Source of the DNA: Sporocytophaga myxococcoides DSM 11118
GTDB taxonomy: Bacteria; Bacteroidota; Bacteroidia; Cytophagales; Cytophagaceae
Reading direction: 5' to 3'
DNA: 64,000 nt
Assembly: GCF_000426725.1 (NCBI RefSeq)
Contig: NZ_AUFX01000005.1
Coordinates: 310,001 to 374,000 of the forward strand
The notes under the pieces are model-generated. The model searched no databases and had not been told where the DNA came from. It saw nothing but the letters and a program-made list of their open reading frames with translations. How positions within the stretch are numbered: the stretch's first letter is position 1; each line of letters starts with the position of its first letter. Made by a program: the position numbers and the translations under genes. This document shows, in pieces, positions 1-7,448 of the stretch.

Positions 1-1
1 C

Positions 2-784
2 ACAGAAGCAGCTATAGATTTTGCAAGACTTGCAGGATTTCAACCTGCAGGTGTGCTTGTGGAGATTATGAATGAAGACGGCACAATGGCAAGGCTTCCT
101 GATCTTAGAAAGGTAGCTGAGAAATTTAAGCTGAAACTTGTTTCCATTAAAGATCTGATTGCTTACAGACTTAAAAATGAATCATTGATAAAAAGTGAGA
201 TCGGAGTAAAAATGCCAACTGAGTTTGGTGACTTCGAATTACTCGCTTTCCGTCAGACTAATACAGAAGATCTACATCTTGCTTTGGTAAAAGGAACCTG
301 GAAAGAAGATGAACCGGTACTTGTAAGAGTTCACAGCTCTTGTGTTACAGGTGATATCTTCGGCTCATGCCGTTGTGATTGCGGTCCGCAGTTGCACAAA
401 GCAATGGAACTGGTAGAGAAGGAGGGGAAAGGTTTAGTCCTTTATATGAACCAGGAAGGACGTGGTATTGGGCTTCTTAATAAATTGAAGGCATACAAAC
501 TTCAGGAGCAGGGCAGAGATACTGTTGAAGCCAATCTTGAGCTTGGATTCAAGATGGATGAAAGAGATTACGGAGTAGGTGCTCAGATCATAAGAGAACT
601 AGGTATCACTAAGCTTAAGCTTATCACCAATAATCCTGTTAAAAGAGCCGGTTTGATAGGTTATGGTCTGGAAATCGTTGATGTTGTTCCTTTGGAGATC
701 AATCCAAACGCTTATAACGAGCAGTACCTCATGACCAAGAGAGATAAAATGGGACACAATATTCTTAATCCGAAAAAGAAATAA
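2..784 (+). CDS. ribBA: RibBA, DHBP synthase / GTP cyclohydrolase II (5' end cut off)
   Basis: Bifunctional riboflavin enzyme. The RibB part makes 3,4-dihydroxy-2-butanone 4-phosphate from ribulose 5-phosphate, and the RibA part opens GTP to the diaminopyrimidine precursor. The frame is open from base 2, so the gene starts outside the window. The visible part begins in the C-terminal end of the RibB domain (HTEAA-like start, then [15 protein letters not shown]) and continues through a full RibA domain. RibA shows the zinc motif [15 protein letters not shown] and the nucleotide-binding stretch [16 protein letters not shown]. The protein ends in a lysine-rich tail. surE follows after 2 bp, so the two are probably co-transcribed. 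A ribF gene lies about 54 kb away in the same window. The identification is secure. Confidence 0.96.
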   Translation, partial: TEAAIDFARLAGFQPAGVLVEIMNEDGTMARLPDLRKVAEKFKLKLVSIKDLIAYRLKNESLIKSEIGVKMPTEFGDFELLAFRQTNTEDLHLALVKGTWKEDEPVLVRVHSSCVTGDIFGSCRCDCGPQLHKAMELVEKEGKGLVLYMNQEGRGIGLLNKLKAYKLQEQGRDTVEANLELGFKMDERDYGVGAQIIRELGITKLKLITNNPVKRAGLIGYGLEIVDVVPLEINPNAYNEQYLMTKRDKMGHNILNPKKK

Positions 785-786
785 GC

Positions 787-1596
787 ATGGCTAAAGCAAA
801 GAAGGCAGCTTCGAAGAAAAAGCCTCTGATACTCGTGTCTAATGATGATGGAATTTCTTTTTATGGAATCAGATTGTTAGTAGACATTATGAAGGAGCTT
901 GGGGAAGTGGTTGTAGTAGCTCCAAGTGGTCCTCAATCAGGAATGGGGCATGCCATTACAATAGGTAATACGCTTCGTCTTGATGAAACGGATATCTTCA
1001 AAGGTGTTAAAGCTTACGAATGCTCCGGAACTCCGGCAGATTGTGTAAAGCTGGCCAAAGACTTTGTTCTTAAAGGAAGAAAACCTGATCTGGTTGTCAG
1101 TGGAATCAATCATGGAAGCAATTCTTCCATAAGTGTTCTTTACTCCGGAACCATGTCTGCTGCGATGGAAGCCGCTATTGAAGGAATGCCTTCAATAGGT
1201 TTTTCTTTATGCGATTATTCTCCGAATGCGGAAATGGAACATGGAAGAAAATTCATTAAGCAAATCGCAAAACAAGTACTGGATCATGGAATGCCGAAAG
1301 GTGTTGCGCTTAATGTTAACATACCTGCAAAGTCAAAGGGAAAGATCAAAGGTATAAAAGTCTGCAGACAGGCGAGAGCCAGATGGCAGGAGAAATTCGA
1401 AGAGCGCAGAGATCCTAGAGGCAGAAGATATTTCTGGATGGATGGCAACTTTGTAAGCCTTGACAATGGACAAGATACAGATGAATGGGCTTTGAATAAT
1501 AACTACATATCATTAGTGCCTTGCTCATTTGATATGACTGCCCATGAGACTTTAGCTGAATTGAATGCGAGCTTTAGTAAGATGAAGAAGGCTTAA
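787..1596 (+). CDS. surE: 5'/3'-nucleotidase SurE
   Basis: Metal-dependent phosphatase that removes phosphate from nucleoside monophosphates. In the family it is linked to stationary-phase survival. The 269-residue protein has a lysine/alanine-rich leader of about 12 residues, then ILVSNDDG with the paired metal-binding aspartates Asp20 and Asp21. The SGPQSGMGHAIT loop and the SGINHGSN motif follow, both typical of SurE. Length fits the family (about 250-270). It starts 2 bp after the ribBA stop, so translation is probably coupled. A hairpin at 1645-1687 lies after the stop codon. Confidence 0.95.
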   Translation: MAKAKKAASKKKPLILVSNDDGISFYGIRLLVDIMKELGEVVVVAPSGPQSGMGHAITIGNTLRLDETDIFKGVKAYECSGTPADCVKLAKDFVLKGRKPDLVVSGINHGSNSSISVLYSGTMSAAMEAAIEGMPSIGFSLCDYSPNAEMEHGRKFIKQIAKQVLDHGMPKGVALNVNIPAKSKGKIKGIKVCRQARARWQEKFEERRDPRGRRYFWMDGNFVSLDNGQDTDEWALNNNYISLVPCSFDMTAHETLAELNASFSKMKKA

Positions 1597-1626
1597 AGCT
1601 GAAAGCGTAAGGCTTAAAGTAAACTA
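1590..1626. repeat. AAGCTTAAAGC-type dispersed repeat, copy a
   Basis: Short run of loosely repeated 9-11 bp words of the form GCTTAAAGCTGAAAGCGTAA, overlapping the surE stop codon. Similar runs occur near 18890, 21390, 28345, 36740, 37010, 45345, 50880 and 51020. Confidence 0.5.
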
Positions 1627-1644
1627 AGCTAGATTACATTTTTG

Positions 1645-1687
1645 TAAGCATCAAGAGAGGTGTATTGAGTTCTTCTCTTGTTGCTTA
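1645..1687 (+). terminator. Hairpin after surE
   Basis: The arms at 1645-1658 and 1674-1687 are 14 bp each and complementary with a single mismatch. They enclose a 15-base loop. The T-rich run after the stem is weak, so this is a terminator-like or attenuating hairpin between surE and the following membrane protein gene. Confidence 0.45.
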
Positions 1688-1700
1688 AAGCTTATTTTAT

Positions 1701-2258
1701 ATGAAATACACTAGAGTTTATTGGGGGAGTTTTTTAGTATATTCAAGTATCGTTTTATTTTTAGTATCCTTCTTTTTACCTGCATTTACTCATATGGATG
1801 AAGGAAGGCCAGAAACAATTCCAGGGTTTTTCGCTGCTTTATTAGGTTTTTTCTTTGGGATATTTGCTTTATTCTCAGGAGATAAAAATTTGTTATATGC
1901 TATAATTCCGCTGAGTGTGTGGTTTGCAAATCCATTATATGTACTACTAGTAATTATAAAGTTTAACAGACAGAGACTTCGCTGGATAAATTGGGTGCCT
2001 AGTTTGCTTTCATTTTCATTTATATTTTGGGGGACCATGAAGGATAAGGCTCACTTGGAAGTTGGGGACATGAAATTGGACGTTGGATATTTTGTTTGGC
2101 TTTGTAGTATAGTGTTGATTGGATTTTCATTTCATTTTCCTAATCCTGTAAAAGTCAAAAAGAGGGGCAAAGAAGGTGAAAGAGAAAATAGGAAGATCAA
2201 ATATAAATCATTGCCATCTGCTGATATTAGGGGAATGCAAAAGGTTAAGAGAAGGTAA
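1701..2258 (+). CDS. Hypothetical multi-pass membrane protein, 185 aa
   Basis: I do not recognise a family. The protein has about five hydrophobic segments, near residues 10-30, 40-60, 65-87, 95-112 and 127-145. It ends in a strongly basic tail of about 35 residues (VKVKKRGKEGERENRKIKYK and onward), which probably faces the cytoplasm. There is no signal-peptidase site or catalytic motif that I can name. The next gene, also a small membrane protein, starts 11 bp after the stop, so the two probably form a pair. The ATG is 13 bp beyond the surE hairpin. Base use resembles that of its neighbours. It is likely a real gene of unknown role. Confidence 0.7.
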   Translation: MKYTRVYWGSFLVYSSIVLFLVSFFLPAFTHMDEGRPETIPGFFAALLGFFFGIFALFSGDKNLLYAIIPLSVWFANPLYVLLVIIKFNRQRLRWINWVPSLLSFSFIFWGTMKDKAHLEVGDMKLDVGYFVWLCSIVLIGFSFHFPNPVKVKKRGKEGERENRKIKYKSLPSADIRGMQKVKRR

Positions 2259-2269
2259 TTTTTATAAAC

Positions 2270-2722
2270 ATGCACTTTAAAATTCAATCTTTCCTAAGAC
2301 CGGATATTCTGCTATATCTGATTGTTCTGAGTTTGATATTTCTTACAATAAAGGTCAAAGGACTGGTCGCTGATATACAATTGCACGATACTTACTACGT
2401 AGTTGAGTATCGTTTTTTCATATATCCGTTTATTATTTTATTTGCAATTGAGGGACTGATATATTCAGCATTTATATTTTTTAAGAAGTATCCGAAATAT
2501 ATACTTAGTCTGATTTATTTTATAGTTTCGATAGTATCGGTAATAAGTCTTATTAAGGCAATGCTCCCTTTGATAGGTTTAAATTCATTTACCCACAGAT
2601 ATTATTCTTTTGCAGAACCTGTATATTCAAGTTCTAAGGAAGTTCTGTTTCTTCTGATAGTATTTTTTCTATCTAAAATAATCTACGTGTTGAGTTTAGT
2701 TCTAAGAAGGAGAGTTGTTTAA
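2270..2722 (+). CDS. Small four-helix membrane protein with a COX1-like HDTYYVV motif
   Basis: 150-residue protein with about four membrane segments, near residues 10-28, 47-67, 76-98 and 124-145. Residues 37-47 read IQLHDTYYVVE, which closely matches the DIxLHDTYYVVAHFH signature of heme-copper oxidase subunit I (COX1). The two heme-ligand histidines that follow in COX1 are absent; YRF stands in their place. The rest of COX1 is also missing, so the protein cannot be an oxidase subunit by itself. Short proteins of this kind occur in Bacteroidota as far as I recall, with no known function. It is probably co-transcribed with the preceding membrane protein (11-bp gap). Confidence 0.65.
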   Translation: MHFKIQSFLRPDILLYLIVLSLIFLTIKVKGLVADIQLHDTYYVVEYRFFIYPFIILFAIEGLIYSAFIFFKKYPKYILSLIYFIVSIVSVISLIKAMLPLIGLNSFTHRYYSFAEPVYSSSKEVLFLLIVFFLSKIIYVLSLVLRRRVV

Positions 2723-2865
2723 TGCAACCAAATTAAGAGTATGATTATTTTTCAAAGTTCATTGAATAAGTAAGCCGGCATAGCTTGAAATTTCATAGAA
2801 GCCACCGGCAGTATCTTCTTTTGGTTTGATGTTTATAGTGGAATTGCCATTAATATTTAGGTTTG

Positions 2866-3066
2866 TTACCCTTTTTTCATTTTACTAACCCAAATATAAA
2901 GCGTCCATATCACCGTAATTACAAAGACTATGATTAGTGGAAGATAATAGTGACTGAAAAACTCATGGAAGTATGATCCGATAATTACATAAAATGAGGC
3001 AATACAAAGTTTGAAAGGAGCAAATTCTATATTGGACCAGGTTGTTTTTCTTGTAAAGAAGTTCAT
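2866..3066 (-). CDS. Small two-helix membrane protein, 66 aa
   Basis: Short protein starting MNFFTRKTTW, with two hydrophobic segments (about residues 20-36 and 40-60) and a basic end (SKMKKG). The composition and the clean start and stop suggest a real gene of a small Bacteroidota membrane-protein family that I cannot name. It lies alone on the minus strand, about 50 bp beyond the unrecognised gene at 3115-3672, and faces the plus-strand membrane protein pair. Function unknown. Confidence 0.55.
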   Translation of the reverse strand: MNFFTRKTTWSNIEFAPFKLCIASFYVIIGSYFHEFFSHYYLPLIIVFVITVIWTLYIWVSKMKKG

Positions 3067-3114
3067 ATCATTAATTTTTTAAGACCTTTACTAGTTTTAA
3101 AGCGAATATTATTA

Positions 3115-3672
3115 TCAGAGATTTTTATCTTCAATCTTGTGTCCGCAATCTATGAAGAACTGTCTTAATTGTTTGTAAGTTTCTTCATCAGCATTGATGT
3201 TCCTATGTCTATTAATAGCAATATATTCACAACTCAGACAAACATTAAGAGCAGAGATTATCTTTTTATTTTTATCATAAAATACTATTGCATCTCTATA
3301 AATAGGAGCACACATCCAAGCTGGAATTTCTCTGATTTTAGTTTGCAGTATTCTTACTAGGTTTATTACCTCATTGTCAGTTGCGGAAAAAGCTGCAATT
3401 TTTTCACTGAATATATGAAAGTTCCCTTTGTCATCAAGAAGATATTGAGTAGTGCCATACAATTCTTCTAAACCTTTGACTTGTTTGAGCTCTTCAAAAT
3501 TTAATGATTTGTTTCTACGTCTTAGCTTTTGAAGGATTTTTATTTCTTGCTCTCTTTGTTTCTCAAACCTTTCACCTCTTTGTAATGAGTAAGTTTCGAT
3601 GTATTCAAATGTTAAACTGTTGATATAGTCAATTGATGAAATGTATTCTGGTTTCATTGTTGGATATCTCAA
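3115..3672 (-). CDS. Conserved hypothetical protein, 185 aa
   Basis: Soluble protein with no signal peptide or membrane helix. The N-terminal half is charged and probably helical (residues 30-70, QRGERFEKQREQEIKILQKL). The C-terminal half has the motif DAIVFYDKNKKIISALNVCL, followed by SCEYI and then a helix ending QLRQFFIDCGHKIE. The CLSC pair could hold a disulphide or a metal, which is inference. It is the last of three minus-strand genes of unknown role (3115-4755) separated by gaps of about 25 bp, so they probably form an operon. I do not recognise a function. Confidence 0.7.
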   Translation of the reverse strand: MRYPTMKPEYISSIDYINSLTFEYIETYSLQRGERFEKQREQEIKILQKLRRRNKSLNFEELKQVKGLEELYGTTQYLLDDKGNFHIFSEKIAAFSATDNEVINLVRILQTKIREIPAWMCAPIYRDAIVFYDKNKKIISALNVCLSCEYIAINRHRNINADEETYKQLRQFFIDCGHKIEDKNL

Positions 3673-3696
3673 TTTGCTTGCAAAGGACTTGTCTGT

Positions 3697-4260
3697 TTAG
3701 TATCTGGTGTTAGAAGCAATACCAATTTGAGGAAAAACAAATTCTTTGACATAATCCCTTATATACCCTTCAGCCTTAATAATTTTATCTTTTCTTTTTA
3801 TAAGTTCAGGTCTTACTTCTTCAGCTATTCTTTGTCTTTGTTCATTTTCCTCATCGGTATATTCTTCTGATTGAAAAGTGTTATCATAGAGAAGAACACA
3901 AATAGATTCAATTAAAATATCAATTTTACGTTTTAAATAAGCTTGTTCATCTATTGCTTTTAATAGCATTGGGAAATAATCTAGTTCGGCGAGGAATAAT
4001 TCTTCATCTTGATCCATAAATGCCAGGTTCAAATTGTTTCCCCATATATCCAACAACTCCTGATTCAGTTGAGGATCTTGCCGGCTTGTTGATTCACAAT
4101 TTTTAGATCCGCATTTTGAACAATTCGTATTCCATATTTTCTGGTGATCAAAAAGGTCAAAAGCTGCTTCCAACTTAGTCAGAGGGAATGAATCAATGTT
4201 TTTACAGTCTTTACAGGTTCTATCGATTTTATATTCTGTATTGTTGTTTAGATTAAGCAT
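3697..4260 (-). CDS. Hypothetical protein with N-terminal zinc-ribbon-like cysteines, 187 aa
   Basis: Unrecognised soluble protein. Residues 14-53 contain CKDC and CSKCGSKNC, spaced like a small zinc ribbon. The rest is acidic and helical, with stretches such as DEELFLAELDYFPMLLKAID and EEYTDEENEQRQRIAEEVRP. A metal-binding N-terminus is inferred from cysteine spacing only. It is the middle gene of the three-gene minus-strand group, 24 bp from one neighbour and 27 bp from the other. It might be a regulatory or adaptor protein, but I have no direct support for that. Confidence 0.65.
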   Translation of the reverse strand: MLNLNNNTEYKIDRTCKDCKNIDSFPLTKLEAAFDLFDHQKIWNTNCSKCGSKNCESTSRQDPQLNQELLDIWGNNLNLAFMDQDEELFLAELDYFPMLLKAIDEQAYLKRKIDILIESICVLLYDNTFQSEEYTDEENEQRQRIAEEVRPELIKRKDKIIKAEGYIRDYVKEFVFPQIGIASNTRY

Positions 4261-4287
4261 AAGAGTTCTGCGATGGAAAAAATGTGA

Positions 4288-4755
4288 TCATTCAGTTAAA
4301 AGTCTTTTCGCCATAATCAAAATATTCCACAAGGAGAATAAGTCAGGGCCTTTGTCTGCATGAAGAATATAACGTCTGTCTTCTTTGTCAACAACTGTGA
4401 GCTCATGCCATTCGCTTTTCTTATGATTGCCTTCTCTATAACTTAAAAGTGTTGGATTTGATGAGGTCTCCAAAACGGTGGGGGTAAATGAAGTAATATT
4501 TGAAATCTCAATGGCGATTGTGGATTTATTGTCGTTGCAAATAACCTGTCTTGTGCAGATAAGTGTCCACTCATTCGTAGGTTTTGTGAAAAATAATACC
4601 GGTGGTCCACTATATTTGGGTTGTATGTAGCTTATTAAATATTGCTGCATGTATGGCGAAAGATCTTTGAATAGAAATGATGATTTTGTCGGCAATTTAT
4701 ACTTGTCTGCTTTCCATAAAAGACGCTTAATTAAAAAATTATCAGTTTTTTCCAT
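4288..4755 (-). CDS. Hypothetical protein, 155 aa
   Basis: First gene of the three-gene unrecognised group on the minus strand. The protein is soluble, with no signal peptide. A mainly beta-type central region (VLFFTKPTNEWTLICTRQVI, then the ELTVVDKEDRRYILHADKGP stretch) ends in a helix, LFSLWNILIMAKRL. The layout resembles small beta-rich domains such as PH-like folds, but that is speculation. The start ATG at 4755 gives MEKTDNFLIKRLLWK. Confidence 0.6.
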   Translation of the reverse strand: MEKTDNFLIKRLLWKADKYKLPTKSSFLFKDLSPYMQQYLISYIQPKYSGPPVLFFTKPTNEWTLICTRQVICNDNKSTIAIEISNITSFTPTVLETSSNPTLLSYREGNHKKSEWHELTVVDKEDRRYILHADKGPDLFSLWNILIMAKRLLTE

Positions 4756-4812
4756 ACAGTCATTTTTCTTAATGCGGAAGAAAAGGAAAAAATGTATTCA
4801 GAGGTAAACAAA

Positions 4813-4841
4813 GTGAGAACGCATGTTTTAAACGCTCTCAC
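4813..4841 (-). terminator. Hairpin after the U32 gene
   Basis: Arms GTGAGAACG (4813-4821) and CGCTCTCAC (4833-4841) pair with one wobble, with an 11-base loop. It lies just past the stop codon of the minus-strand U32 gene and is followed on that strand by a T-rich stretch. Confidence 0.6.
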
Positions 4842-4857
4842 TCTGCTTTATCACAAA

Positions 4858-6714
4858 TTAATACTCTTCTATTTCAAACTCCGCATCTTTTTCCCAGATC
4901 TCCATTTCACAAGGCTTGCAGTTGAATTTGAGTTTATATTCGACTTCTCCATGCTTTAATACCAGAGGTTCAGAGAGTTTTTCTCCCATCGTCTCTTTAT
5001 TGTATTTCCAGCATTTGCCTAGTTCGTATTTTACACAATACTTTGTAACCATCACGCGTGACTTACCAGGATCCCATTGCAGTTCAAATGCTTTTTCAAT
5101 ATCAGTTACTCCATGTCTGTGATAAAAGGCTCTGGCCATTTTATTGGACACATTGTATGTAAAATCAAGTTGAGAAACAGGGTATGGATGATCTGTTTTG
5201 GTCATCTGGAATTCTTCGCGATGATATTCTTTTATTCGGACTTCCATCAATTCATCCAGAACGGTTCTTCTGATTTCATTGATTTTAGAGGTAGGTAGAA
5301 ACCAGTTATCAGATAAATCAATGTTAATTTCATCGACAACGAATGGTGTACTTCCTGCTTTGGAAAGATTTTTCTTAATACCTGATATGGATTCTCCGCT
5401 TTTACTGATCTCTTTAGAAGATAGAATGGACGAGCTGCACGTGTGTCCATCTTCGTCTACTGCAGTTAATCTGAATCCATCATTTGTTTCAGTGAATCTT
5501 AGCTTTACACTGATTTTTCTTACTGCACTATCTTCTCTTTCGACTATCTTATTAAACTCAGCATCTGAGTTACGGTAAATCATCGTGCCTTCTTTGATAG
5601 GCTTGAAGGTATTAGGAATTACTACATTATTCAGGATCACATTTACCTGCGCGCCATCGGCTTCACCGTTTTCATTTACAAAGTAAAGTCCGTCTCCGTT
5701 GTTTAATAAGTCTGAATTCTCAATGATGTAGCCTTTACCTCTTACTTCGATCAGTTTACCAATCTCTTGTCCCTGAGATTTGGGTGTTTCCCATGAACCT
5801 ATTCTTTCTTTTCTGTGATTCAGAAAATAGTCTGTATAGCCTCTGTTGAAGCTTCTGTCCATTTCCGGGACGAAATTATAAAACGTTTTTCCTGAAGAAG
5901 CTTTCTTAAACTTGTCATTGTTTTCCAGAAAGGCATCGAGCTTTTGTCTCAAATATGAAACATTGTTTTTAACATAAACAATGTCCTTCAGACGACCTTC
6001 GATTTTAAATGAAGTGATACCAGCCTCAACCAGGTTAGGAAGTTGATCACTAAGGTCAAGGTCTTTTATTGATAACAAATGACTGTTCTCTATCAGTGTT
6101 TCGCCTTTCCCATCAATAAGTCTATAAGGTAATCTGCAGTTTTGTGCACAAGAGCCCCTGTTGGCGCTACGTTCGCCATTAGCAACGCTCATGTAGCAGT
6201 TACCACTGAAAGAAACGCATAGAGCGCCGGATACGAAAAATTCAAGCTCTACATCCGTTGCGTTTCGTATCTCCCTTATCTGGTCCAGGTTTAATTCCCT
6301 GGCAAGTACAACCTGCTTGATTCCTGCATCTGCAAGGAACTTGACATGTTTGGGATCTCTGTTATTAGCCTGTGTGCTGGCATGGATGACAATCGGAGGC
6401 AGGTCCATTTCCAGGATAGCCATATCCTGAACGATCAATGCATCTACACCAATTTCGTAAAGTTCATAAATAAGCTCCCGGCAGGTTTCTAGTTCGTTAT
6501 CGTAAAGGATGGTGTTGAGAACGACATACACTTTTGCCTTGAAAAGATGGGCATATTCTACCAATTGCGCTATATCTTCTACCGGATTGGTAGCGTTGCT
6601 TCGTGCACCGAATTGTGGTGCGCCGATATATACGGCATCGGCCCCGGCATTAATGGCAGCCATGCCCTGATATAAATTCTTGGCAGGAGCCAGAATTTCA
6701 ACTTTCTGTTTCAT
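4858..6714 (-). CDS. Peptidase U32 family protein (RlhA/TrhP-like RNA hydroxylation family)
   Basis: U32-family protein of 618 residues from the chosen start. E. coli members RlhA and TrhP (YegQ) act in hydroxylation of 23S rRNA or tRNA with prephenate; older annotations call the family collagenase-like. Sequence support: the N-terminus KVEILAPAKNLYQGMAAINA, then GADAVYIGAPQFGARSNA, and the U32 signature FFVSGALCVSFSGNCYMS with conserved cysteines. CAQNCRLPY and a late YCVKYELGKCW add further cysteines, consistent with an iron-sulphur site. The frame is open to 6804, but the first 30 residues (MFIPKQTPLI onward) do not look like the family, so the ATG at 6714 is preferred. Substrate (rRNA or tRNA) is not decidable here. 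Confidence 0.9.
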   Translation of the reverse strand: MKQKVEILAPAKNLYQGMAAINAGADAVYIGAPQFGARSNATNPVEDIAQLVEYAHLFKAKVYVVLNTILYDNELETCRELIYELYEIGVDALIVQDMAILEMDLPPIVIHASTQANNRDPKHVKFLADAGIKQVVLARELNLDQIREIRNATDVELEFFVSGALCVSFSGNCYMSVANGERSANRGSCAQNCRLPYRLIDGKGETLIENSHLLSIKDLDLSDQLPNLVEAGITSFKIEGRLKDIVYVKNNVSYLRQKLDAFLENNDKFKKASSGKTFYNFVPEMDRSFNRGYTDYFLNHRKERIGSWETPKSQGQEIGKLIEVRGKGYIIENSDLLNNGDGLYFVNENGEADGAQVNVILNNVVIPNTFKPIKEGTMIYRNSDAEFNKIVEREDSAVRKISVKLRFTETNDGFRLTAVDEDGHTCSSSILSSKEISKSGESISGIKKNLSKAGSTPFVVDEINIDLSDNWFLPTSKINEIRRTVLDELMEVRIKEYHREEFQMTKTDHPYPVSQLDFTYNVSNKMARAFYHRHGVTDIEKAFELQWDPGKSRVMVTKYCVKYELGKCWKYNKETMGEKLSEPLVLKHGEVEYKLKFNCKPCEMEIWEKDAEFEIEEY

Positions 6715-6812
6715 ATGAACTATAAATTTCCGCAAATTCCCCCTGCTTTCCAAGAAAATAGGGACTGTACTGGTAATCAGAGGGGTTTGCTTCGGGATAA
6801 ACAAAGTTTCAG

Positions 6813-7148
6813 ATTGAATCGTGCGTTTGGCAAATTCAATTTGTCTAGCGGAGAATAGAATTTGACGTACCTAAAACTCAGTTTGCGGCTCCCCTAATTG
6901 AATTTGCGGAGCCGCAAATTGAATTGTGGGAAGGGTATTTTCAATTTGCGGTGCCTACAACTCAATTTGTCGTTCCCATAATTGAATTTGCGGACCGGAG
7001 AATAGAATTTGCGGATACTCAAATCGAATTTGCGGAGCCCCAAATTGAATTGTGGGAAGGGTATTTTCAATTTGCGGTGCCTAAAACTCAATTTGCCGCT
7101 CCCATAATTGGATTTGAGGAAGGAGTAATAGAATTTGAGGATACTCTA
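6813..7148. repeat. Sixteen 21-bp tandem repeats with a 126-bp higher-order period
   Basis: Monomers of exactly 21 bp start at 6813, 6834, 6855 and so on to 7128. The core is GAATTTGCGG with degenerate flanks, and many units contain both this and its inverse CCGCAAATT. Six monomers form a 126-bp unit present twice (6896-7021 and 7022-7147) with few differences, especially in the stretch containing GTGGGAAGGGTATTTTC. On the plus strand each monomer encodes seven residues (IEFAEPQ, IELWEGY, FQFAVPT). A stop at 6846 and the lack of an ATG argue against a translated gene. The array begins about 100 bp upstream of the U32 start. Confidence 0.85.
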
Positions 7149-7448
7149 GACTTTCTTTTGCCAATCTCATATTAAACAAGGGAAAAAGATAAACCATAGC
7201 CAAATTGAAATTGAATTTGTAACTGTAGTTGATAAACTTTATAATTTAATAGATTAGATGTTTTGGTTTCAATGAAAAGAATTTATTTCCTTGAAAAACA
7301 AGTGAATAAATTTTGCATATGAAACCTTTTAAAACAATTGAAATCCAGACAGGGTTTAACAGGAAGAATTAATATTTTTAATCGATCAGATACTCAGAAG
7401 TCTATATGTCTTGTAAGACCGAAGTGTAAACTATCACAACAGGCAGGT
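7149..7448. other. Non-coding stretch upstream of the AsmA-like gene
   Basis: About 300 bp of AT-rich sequence between the repeat array and the preferred AsmA-like start. A reading frame is open from 7338, but its first 37 residues are polar and unlike the family. I see no hairpin or RNA gene; it probably carries the promoter of the gene to the right. Confidence 0.4.

Noticed and set aside
5438-5443. CACGTG, centre of a possible parS site
   Set aside because: It is inside the U32 gene and the flanks do not continue the 14-16 bp parS palindrome.
6813-7148. CRISPR array
   Set aside because: Monomers touch each other with no spacers, and the unit is 21 bp.
6849-7175. Open frame on the plus strand through the 21-bp repeats (and a minus-strand one, 6894-7091)
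   Set aside because: No ATG or ribosome-binding site, and a stop inside the array at 6846. The openness on both strands is explained by the repeat unit being a multiple of three.
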